Positions 58,501 through 64,000 of a stretch of DNA of 64,000 nucleotides are shown one piece after another; the stretch's first letter is position 1, and every line of letters begins with the position of its first letter. The notes beneath the pieces are model-generated. The model did no database searches, had not been told where the DNA came from, and was given only the letters and a program-made list of their open reading frames with translations. Source of the DNA: Candidatus Poseidoniaceae archaeon (GTDB taxonomy: Archaea > Thermoplasmatota > Poseidoniia > Poseidoniales > Poseidoniaceae); NCBI GenBank assembly GCA_030747695.1, contig JASLKG010000004.1:154537-218536 (forward strand), written 5' to 3'. Position numbers and translations under genes: made by a program.

Positions 58501-61051
58501 ATTACATGTGCTACAAGTTTTCAGAGCAAGTGCAGCTATAATTGAACCAAATAACGGTTCAGTACTAAATGTGAGTGAAGAAACTAAATTGATTCTGCAA
58601 TTAGAGAATCCAGGAAATGGAGAAGATACTTTCCTGTTAGAAGGTAACGTTGGGATTGGAAACCTTTCAGCTCATCCCGATGTTGAATTCACAATTAATA
58701 ACCCCTTGCGGACACTAGGCCCGGGTGCAATTGCTATGGTACCAGTGTGGGTAAATCTCTCAGAAGACATCGCTGCAAGAGAACAATTTGAATTGATATT
58801 TAATTGGACAAGTCAAGGGGATGTTGCTGTATCAGACTCTGCAATTGTGATTGTTGAGGCCAGACCTGATCACAGATGGGATTATTCAATTGCAGGAGGC
58901 ATGTCGCAATCAGTGATTCCAGGCCAAGAATTGTCAATACCAATTACAATAACTAATGTTGGGAACACAGATGATGAACTCACATTAAATCCGTCCTTCA
59001 ATGTAATATATTCAGGCATGGACACTTCAATATGGCAATCTAATGAAATAGTTAGTTCAATATTAGACGTCAACCAAAATGAAACGTTATACTTCAACAT
59101 GACTGTACCTGATGACTGTTGGGCAGATACGATAATTGAAGTAAATATGACAATGAGTTCTGCAAATTACACACTTGAACAAACATTGGACCTAGAATTA
59201 ACGGTTGACAGAGTTTCTGGATGGAGATTTGATCTAACTAATGTGAGTTTAGAAGTTCCTCCTGAAGGAGGCATTGTTAGTGTCAAGGTTGAACAATTAG
59301 GAAACGCACCTAGTGAACCACATTATCTAAAATCAAGTCAAGGTTGGCAAATAACATATCCCACAAACAATTCAATAATCAATCCTGGCGATTATGAATT
59401 TGTTTCATTCAATGTAACTCCACCTGAAGATGCAATTGCTGGACAAGTAGGAGTAGTTGCCATCCGTATATCAGATGGGAACGGTGATGGTGCTGTAATC
59501 GAACAAATACCTGTGAGAGTAGGTGCTTCTCCAGGCATTATAATTGATTCACGTGATTCATGGTACGTAAGGGAAGGTGTTGACTCATGGCCTACAGCTT
59601 GGATTGAAAATACTGGTAATGATGTCGCTATAATTAATCTATCAATACAAGGCTTACCAAATAATTGGATTACAAACGGCGAAGGATTATTCGTCATCTC
59701 ACCTGGGCAAATTAGTGGTGTACCAATACAAATACAGCCAGATTCCAATTGGAACGGAAATAATCTTCAAATAAATATCATAATTGAACATCCAACACTT
59801 GGAATAATTGCTCATCAAATTGTTGTATCATCGTCTGAAGATATACTTGCTTCCTCACCAGTTGCCACCGGTAGAACTGGAGACAAGGTGTCAATTTCAA
59901 TTGATTCCAACAACTCAGGAATTACTACTGCTGAGATAGAATTATCTGAAGGTCGTAATAATGTCAGCCATTCCGGACTTTCATTACATCTTATAGGAAT
60001 TAGTGCACCAATACACAGTTCAGAATGTACGAATACAAATATCAACAGCAGTAGTTTGGGCGTGATCCCACTGTCAGTAATATGGTCGTCTTGTTTGGTA
60101 ACTGCTAATGCAGATTATGACTTAAATGCAAATGCATGGCTTAGAACAGACAGAGGTGAAATAATCGATCAATCCCAAATTAGTATTAGCGCAGGAGACA
60201 ATGTCAGCATTAATCTCAGTATGTCAAATTGGGATGGAGAACCTGGGCCAATTACAATTGAAACTTTGATAGTAGATTCAAATGGACTGGTTTTGTACAG
60301 CAATAGCAAATCCTACATGGTTCGTGATTCCGGTTGGAATTTAAAAATTAATAGTTTGAAAGTCGATGAAAATAGTATCGATGTTTCAATTGGAAGGGAG
60401 GGTTATGCTAAGATGGGTAACACCGTTTGTACGTTAGAAATATCACAACTAAGTGGCACATGGAGTCACAGGATTTCATTAGATGTTACAGAAGGAGTCT
60501 TTCCCCCTAGCTATAGCATAGAAAGGCCATCTGAAATTGAAGAAGGGGATGAAATATCTGCATCAATAAGTTGCTTAGAGCCTTGGGATTTAGACACAAC
60601 ACCTAATGACAATACTAAATCTACATTTGCAAGTAAAGTTCCAACTATAACTTATGAATCTAGTGATGTTTATTGGACAATTGGAATTGCATTTACAATG
60701 CTAATACTTGCTTGGTTTACTGGAATACTAACAAGAGGAAATGAGGGCAGAGTTGTTGTCAGAAAGAAAACACAGAGACCTGTGAAAGAAATCACAAAAC
60801 CATTACCTGAAGTTCCTATGGAAGAAGAAAAGGAAATTGAAATAGACGATATTAGTTTTGATCTCGATGAAGACGTAACTGATGATCCTATCGAAGAAGA
60901 AACACCTGAGGAAGATGTTGTAATTGACATTGATGATGGGAGTGCCAGTGGAAGGCTATCGGCATTACGAAAAGAAATGGTCAGTGATGGTGATATAAAA
61001 TCAGAAGGGGATATTTCAAAGCGTTTAGATAAATTCCTAAACGACCGTTGA
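55520..61051 (+). CDS. Giant type I surface protein with FG-GAP-like repeats and CARDB/NEW3-like domains
   Basis: ATG 55520 follows GAGGAGGAG by 6 bases; translation from farther upstream would cover structured leader. A signal peptide (VFIMLFVLLFSTMAPLLTHA) opens 1843 aa. The first ~600 residues form an FG-GAP/VCBS-like propeller with DVDGDGMVEIALAY, LDSDDAPEMILTL, DTDGDGITDRVCW and DMDGDGYLDILVGD calcium loops. Then comes a CARDB-like domain (VDLILDPNNNLSQSRDDNDN) and many beta-sandwich domains with LENPGNGEDTF and ITNVGNTDDELTL motifs. A membrane helix (WTIGIAFTMLILAWFTGIL) near residue 1720 is followed by a ~110-residue cytosolic tail, acidic then helical (SGRLSALRKEMVSDGD). Likely role: surface binding or adhesion. 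Confidence 0.86.
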   Translation: MRSELRVFIMLFVLLFSTMAPLLTHASAEDDSAWDPYSQPWAQYGRDPGHMRIAPDHGDNGLATIETPAVNWVAFDSGLGADGYGVAIANLSNSITSPEGARERCGEGHLFAVMTRTDSSSGERHLTIIEGDSAKIAWDVNLGEAPYIRSTPIIVDVDGDGMVEIALAYDTNAALKVDLWAPQLSCDESGWSSTGHSNERLWSYTDADLRIGITSPHWFTSQSNHYSVTQPLLADLALDGSPEIVLAVVNTQNDEPTVLALPLGLQSPEEEWSVALDRGTHPSDPAFAALDENSGAVVLTTVDSNNGNMWIWRIDGETGSLDWERVSIQGTDSDSDTPRLRLPGPVITQLDSDDAPEMILTLPVDDNGATEGMGAQYVGMELTSTNELWRFRSKNGYGDAEPVSVDTDGDGITDRVCWVTWYSDSSFSTDREGSAGCHDITIDPPFREWSRNLQRGSGNDNDEIAVAAPIVLDLDGEDEPELIVAFGRRIFAFDGDTGTPADIGTGWSAPIDVPHRVWASPAVADMDGDGYLDILVGDALISEALSDVSPLADGRGIGFTPNDPDPGEMVTISGQFSNIGIVDTDEPVDAVLVLDGIEIKRFRTNTAEAVAPSGEGGPITFSVSVEATLGVHNVDLILDPNNNLSQSRDDNDNYSTTLTVLEPYVATIMTPSEVPRALPGANTTVDITITSIGSRSAAWTLSLDDTTLPSGWSFTPLDSNALSLNLDRDVPQNVQFDFQVPPDAIGSDDGVVQLTLTLDQDQNITTVVNLPLEVERTRGLSLQGASGLPSAIGYGRPGDDGHVWILVENVGNAQETTEMQWSSNTWGSDTRLVNSNGQTQWGIELGPSEMKEFLIQFEVPSNKNLGDSSSTTLTLCIGSGSEEICEDFEVTMFASDVASSSPHIRTVPASELSWEIAANLPPSGEFSWDMGQAGMLKEGWNWTATGGLIINGSNLELTSQTGMLHLDLPVNTPPNRHFFNQSEANNSYADIAISLHVLQVFRASAAIIEPNNGSVLNVSEETKLILQLENPGNGEDTFLLEGNVGIGNLSAHPDVEFTINNPLRTLGPGAIAMVPVWVNLSEDIAAREQFELIFNWTSQGDVAVSDSAIVIVEARPDHRWDYSIAGGMSQSVIPGQELSIPITITNVGNTDDELTLNPSFNVIYSGMDTSIWQSNEIVSSILDVNQNETLYFNMTVPDDCWADTIIEVNMTMSSANYTLEQTLDLELTVDRVSGWRFDLTNVSLEVPPEGGIVSVKVEQLGNAPSEPHYLKSSQGWQITYPTNNSIINPGDYEFVSFNVTPPEDAIAGQVGVVAIRISDGNGDGAVIEQIPVRVGASPGIIIDSRDSWYVREGVDSWPTAWIENTGNDVAIINLSIQGLPNNWITNGEGLFVISPGQISGVPIQIQPDSNWNGNNLQINIIIEHPTLGIIAHQIVVSSSEDILASSPVATGRTGDKVSISIDSNNSGITTAEIELSEGRNNVSHSGLSLHLIGISAPIHSSECTNTNINSSSLGVIPLSVIWSSCLVTANADYDLNANAWLRTDRGEIIDQSQISISAGDNVSINLSMSNWDGEPGPITIETLIVDSNGLVLYSNSKSYMVRDSGWNLKINSLKVDENSIDVSIGREGYAKMGNTVCTLEISQLSGTWSHRISLDVTEGVFPPSYSIERPSEIEEGDEISASISCLEPWDLDTTPNDNTKSTFASKVPTITYESSDVYWTIGIAFTMLILAWFTGILTRGNEGRVVVRKKTQRPVKEITKPLPEVPMEEEKEIEIDDISFDLDEDVTDDPIEEETPEEDVVIDIDDGSASGRLSALRKEMVSDGDIKSEGDISKRLDKFLNDR

Positions 61052-61082
61052 ATTCATTCGTTAGTTGCATCACCGGTAGAAC

Positions 61083-61718
61083 ATGGAGGACGCCCTAGAT
61101 TCGACTTTGCCGTTCCTCACACTAGATCCAATGATCTCAGGTAGATTGGTGAATGTTGAAAATGCACTTAAGGATGAAGATTGGGGTGCAGCAGTTTTGT
61201 CTGATGATTCACTTCGAATACGGTTGATCAAACAGGGTATTGATAATCCTGAAAATAGAAATAAAATTTCTTTGGATGATGCTAACTTATTTTTCCTATC
61301 ATGTGTTGACCTTACAAAAGATGGAAAACCATATCCTCTTGAAGTGGGGATTTCAAAAGAGCGTTTTGGACGCTTCCCAAGTGGTGACGGTTCTCCAGTA
61401 ACATATCTAGAAGGCTGGATTAGAAATTCAAGAAATGACTCAGAATCAGTGAATACTATTCTTGAACTATTACATAAATTGTCGAACCGACTTGTAGGGA
61501 CATCGATCAATAAGGGAATTGCAAGAATGGATTTGCGAGGTTGGTTGAGTTATGAAGATGTTTCATTACTTATTACAAAACTAACATCAAGATGTTGGAT
61601 GCCGGCTGCCGATGAACCCTTAGATGGTGGTTGTCAAGATGCAGCTAAGCACTTAGTGGCATTACTCAGGGCTGCAAAAAAAAGGCGTTGTGGGGTACTG
61701 CTGAGAGTCCACTCTTAG
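61083..61718 (+). CDS. Hypothetical soluble protein, 211 aa
   Basis: I do not recognise this family. It is soluble and helical-looking, with no signal peptide, membrane helix or cysteine cluster. Features seen are DWGAAVLSDDSLRIRLIKQG, SKERFGRFPSGDGSP and a basic C-terminus (LLRAAKKRRCGVLLRVHS). It starts 31 bases after the surface-protein stop and converges exactly on purC (the stops abut). The clean fit between neighbours supports a real gene. Confidence 0.7.
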   Translation: MEDALDSTLPFLTLDPMISGRLVNVENALKDEDWGAAVLSDDSLRIRLIKQGIDNPENRNKISLDDANLFFLSCVDLTKDGKPYPLEVGISKERFGRFPSGDGSPVTYLEGWIRNSRNDSESVNTILELLHKLSNRLVGTSINKGIARMDLRGWLSYEDVSLLITKLTSRCWMPAADEPLDGGCQDAAKHLVALLRAAKKRRCGVLLRVHS

Positions 61719-62630
61719 TCAAAATTTATTGCCTGTAAGTCTCTCAAACATTGAAGAATACAAATCTGCAGTATCGTCAATAACTACTTGTGGTAATGCC
61801 GGAATCGGTGGGTCTGCGACTCCATTTTCTCTGGCTAATCTGAGTTCTTCTTGATGGCCTGTTGTAATGTAATGTTGACGTACAAATTCTTTTGACAATT
61901 GAACAATGTTACCCTTTGAGTATTCATCAGCGTCCCACCAACGATCTTCATCAAGAGTACCAAAAGAATCGACTAATACTGGCTTCCTTCCTGGACCCAA
62001 TGCAAATTCCTTTTTCCCATCGACATGTATCAATCCTGTCTTTGCTGCTTCACGTTCTATTAACGAATCTACTTTGATTACAACTTCAATCAATGAATCT
62101 AATTCATCATCTGTACAATTAGCAATTTCAAGGGCTTCACTTCTTTCTATTAATCTATCATAAGATTCGAACTTTGTCGTTAATTCAACATATGGAGCTG
62201 GTAACTTTACACCTTCTTCAAGTAGAGTTCCTGGTGTAAATCCTAATTCTTCTGCAGTAAGTTCACCACGCTTATATCGTCTCCAGCCTGAACCTGCAAG
62301 ATAATGTCGACAAACAATTTCAAGTGGAACAAAGACCCATTCTCCATCCCGAGGAGTCATACCTGGCTCTCGAAAAATATCCACTCTACGTACCAGGCAA
62401 CGATCGGGAGCATTACGTTCAACAACATGTGTCTTACAAATCCCTTCGCTCTCTACAAGTTCAAACCAATGACAAGTGGTTCTATTCAATGATTCTCCTT
62501 TCCTTGGTATAAGAGAAGGAATTATTTGATCAAACACAGAAATTTGATCTGTATATCTAAATTCCAGGACATCTGGATTATCTGTCGACCAGACCTCTTT
62601 CACTTTTCCTGAGTAAAGGCATTCTCCCAT
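61719..62630 (-). CDS. purC: Phosphoribosylaminoimidazole-succinocarboxamide synthase (SAICAR synthetase)
   Basis: The enzyme joins CAIR and aspartate with ATP in purine synthesis. Conserved blocks are LYSGKVKEVWSTD (ATP loop), FRYTDQISVFDQIIPSLIPRKG, VFVPLEIVCRHYLAGSGWRR, VDGKKEFALG and VLVDSFGTLDEDRWW. At 303 aa it is single-domain. It starts at ATG 62630, 50 bases after the aIF6 stop on the same strand. No other pur gene is in view. Confidence 0.95.
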   Translation of the reverse strand: MGECLYSGKVKEVWSTDNPDVLEFRYTDQISVFDQIIPSLIPRKGESLNRTTCHWFELVESEGICKTHVVERNAPDRCLVRRVDIFREPGMTPRDGEWVFVPLEIVCRHYLAGSGWRRYKRGELTAEELGFTPGTLLEEGVKLPAPYVELTTKFESYDRLIERSEALEIANCTDDELDSLIEVVIKVDSLIEREAAKTGLIHVDGKKEFALGPGRKPVLVDSFGTLDEDRWWDADEYSKGNIVQLSKEFVRQHYITTGHQEELRLARENGVADPPIPALPQVVIDDTADLYSSMFERLTGNKF

Positions 62631-62680
62631 AAACCGTCGTCAATGAAGACCGTCTTTCAATATTGGCCTTGTAAATTTAT

Positions 62681-63343
62681 CTAAATTAGACCTAATGCAT
62701 CTTCAATTCGGTTTAATTCAGGCCCTGTTGTTTCTCTTCCTGCAATTGCACCATTATTTGAGCTGGCCAATCCCGCACCTACATATGGTGAACCAAATGC
62801 AACAGTACCAACCATTGGAGGAACTCCTAGTATTTCCTCGATAAGTAATACTTCGTTAGCCATCACATCTGGATGAATTATCACACCACTATCATTGGTG
62901 CTAGCAAGTGAACCTACAATATCTTCACCCGCAATTGATGTAACGCCAACTGGCACACCCAAAACCTCAGCTAATATCTCAAGACCCTCTTCAGGGATTG
63001 CTGGAGATGCTATGGCACCATTTTCATTACATAAGAGAAGATTACCAGCAGTATTTACCCCTCCTTCCATGACAACTACATCGCCGAAGGAGGTAAGAGC
63101 ATCGATATCAGATTCATTTGCAATGTCTGCAACGGCCAATCCTTTGCTTGTACCTGCGACTAAAGCACCAAGTAAATTTGACCCACCGACTGAAAGTGGA
63201 TGTCTTTCTAATCCTATATATTCATCAATTCGTGCTGTTGCCTCATCATTGAGTTCATGTGGGTGAAAAACTACATTGCCACAAACAGCAAGATAAATGC
63301 CTACTTGGTCTGAACCTAACATGTCACTTGTCGTGATGGGCAT
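62681..63343 (-). CDS. eif6: Translation initiation factor aIF6
   Basis: aIF6 binds the 50S subunit and prevents premature joining with 30S. The 220-aa protein shows the five-fold pseudo-symmetric repeats of the family (GSNLLGALVAGTSKGLAVAD, GDVVVMEGGVNTAGNLLLCN, EDIVGSLASTNDSGVIIHPD, GSPYVGAGLASSNNGAIAGR). Its place right after the 5S/23S rRNA genes on the same strand fits a ribosome-linked role. ATG 63343 is used; a second ATG 21 bases in is possible. Confidence 0.93.
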   Translation of the reverse strand: MPITTSDMLGSDQVGIYLAVCGNVVFHPHELNDEATARIDEYIGLERHPLSVGGSNLLGALVAGTSKGLAVADIANESDIDALTSFGDVVVMEGGVNTAGNLLLCNENGAIASPAIPEEGLEILAEVLGVPVGVTSIAGEDIVGSLASTNDSGVIIHPDVMANEVLLIEEILGVPPMVGTVAFGSPYVGAGLASSNNGAIAGRETTGPELNRIEDALGLI

Positions 63344-63398
63344 ATCTATTCAACTCCTTGTCTACGGGGGGGGCTAATGGATGTATCTACTTGCGTAC

Positions 63399-63435
63399 AA
63401 AAAAAAGGCCGCATCCTCCGAAAAGGAATGCGGCC
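63399..63435 (-). terminator. Hairpin plus T8 terminator of the rRNA operon
   Basis: In minus orientation GGCCGCAT (63435-63428) pairs with ATGCGGCC (63414-63407), with TCC/GGA extending the stem, and eight T follow (63406-63399). This is a textbook intrinsic-type terminator about 45 bases downstream of 5S rRNA. Confidence 0.85.
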
Positions 63436-63480
63436 AAATGCTCAAAGAGCAATGCGGGGATATATCCGTGTGAAAGGAGA

Positions 63481-63601
63481 GGGGCACAGTGACAGAACTT
63501 CCCGTGGGCTCTCGCACCACAGTACCGAAACTGACGCAGGTGGGCTTGACTTCCGGGTTCGGAATGGGACCGGGTAAAAACCACCGCTATGACCGTGCAC
63601 C
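63481..63601 (-). rRNA. rrf: 5S ribosomal RNA
   Basis: On the minus strand the sequence begins GGTGCACGGTCATAGCGG and contains CATTCCGAACCCGGAAGTC, the conserved loop B/C region, then GTGCGAGAGCCC in helix IV. The ends pair (GCACGGT with ACTGTGC), closing helix I. Ends are placed by helix I and may be off by a few bases. It lies about 115 bases downstream of 23S rRNA in the same direction. Confidence 0.95.
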
Positions 63602-63715
63602 CATCTCCTTTCGAATCGGATATGAATGCGATCCAGCTTAGGATCACAATGAATTGGCATGAACTGATGAATGAAGGGCACTCGAAGGTGCGGTGCATAC
63701 ACGAAAAGTAGTTGC

Positions 63716-64000
63716 TGGATCTTTAGTGCTGCTGGACTGAACACGTCGCCGAAGCTTCGTGATTACATCCGCAGTCTATCATCTCGTCTTCTACGAGCGA
63801 TCCGTATGTGTCTCGTTTTTGGGGTGGCTTCGAGCTTAGATGCTTTCAGCTCTTATCCGTCAGGGCGTGGCTACCCAGCATTGCCTTGTCAGACAACTGG
63901 TAAACTAGTGGCCCCGAGCCCTCGTTCCTCTCGTACTGAAGGGCCCCTTCCATCAGACACTAAACACTTCAACCACCAAGCAACAAACCTGTCTCACGAC
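63716..64000 (-). rRNA. rrl: 23S ribosomal RNA, 3' portion
   Basis: The minus strand carries the sarcin-ricin loop CAGTACGAGAGGAAC (near 63928-63942) and GTCGTGAGACAGGTTTG at the window edge, both diagnostic of domain VI of large-subunit rRNA. The 5' part lies beyond the window. The 3' end is estimated from where similarity to conserved sequence stops, near GGTACTAAT-like CAGCACTAAAG (about 63730), and is uncertain by some tens of bases. Confidence 0.95.

Noticed and set aside
63366..63373. Run of eight G as a regulatory element
   Set aside because: It lies between the aIF6 start and the rRNA terminator without symmetry or known role, and may include a sequencing length error.
1..64000. Mobile elements, phage or defence systems
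   Set aside because: I saw no transposase, integrase, terminal inverted repeat, target duplication or toxin/nuclease cluster. The EVE and RmuC genes alone are not enough to claim a defence locus.

Overview
The window is one contiguous stretch of an AT-rich archaeal chromosome, cut at both ends: a topoisomerase gene lacks its 5' end and a 23S rRNA gene runs off the right edge. Archaeal markers are the archaeal-type AlaRS, aIF6, the RNA polymerase/ribosome cluster rpoE1-spt4-rps24e-rps27ae, a DtdA-type D-aminoacyl-tRNA deacylase, RtcB, a geranylgeranyl reductase for ether lipids, an HVO_0476-like zinc protein and TATA boxes in front of both tRNA genes. Mixed in are genes more familiar from bacteria: TopB-like topoisomerase, MqnC-like radical SAM enzyme, RmuC, EVE protein, DUF2061 and a PNGase F-like enzyme. 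Together with several very large exported proteins carrying DxDGDG calcium loops, this points to marine Group II Euryarchaeota (Poseidoniales) or relatives. That assignment is inference from gene content; no database was consulted.

Layout. 1-7.9 kb (+): topB (partial), geranylgeranyl reductase, a membrane protein, a lipoprotein with thrombospondin type 3 repeats fused to a peptide-N-glycosidase F-like enzyme, and DUF2061. 7.9-25.3 kb (-): mqnC-like and Xaa-Pro peptidase genes, a translationally coupled pair of surface proteins (1036 aa calcium-loop protein and a type I membrane protein), then a compact run: RND exporter, EVE protein, aminotransferase, 1030 aa TPR-like membrane protein, SHMT and an unknown. 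25.4-39 kb: information and repair genes in mixed orientation (valS, dinB, serA, a metallo-beta-lactamase, rmuC, Nudix, alaS, rtcB). 39-46 kb: a 2147 aa surface protein and two divergent tRNA genes (Ser-GGA, Thr-GGT). 46-53.9 kb: membrane zinc-ribbon protein, cysteine desulfurase-like enzyme and anchored subtilase in tandem, then a methyltransferase-like gene, a zinc protein, proline dehydrogenase, dtdA and an unknown. 53.9-55.2 kb (-): transcription/ribosome operon. 55.2-61 kb: a structured leader and an 1843 aa surface protein. 61-64 kb: an unknown, purC, aIF6, then 5S and 23S rRNA on the minus strand with a strong hairpin-plus-T8 terminator.

Two themes stand out. First, much coding capacity goes to exported, membrane-anchored proteins with beta-sandwich, calcium-loop and long cytosolic-tail architectures, plus proteases and a deglycosidase, fitting a cell that attaches to and degrades protein and glycoprotein. 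Second, four near-identical short inverted repeats with a 3-nt TAC/GTA centre lie just upstream of gene starts (alaS, the 2147 aa gene, the zinc-ribbon membrane gene, the 1843 aa gene). In two of them the downstream arm contains the apparent ribosome binding site 7-8 nt before the start codon, suggesting a recurrent leader element that may control translation. Few intergenic stretches are long; the largest (55227-55519) is GC-rich and folds into several hairpins.
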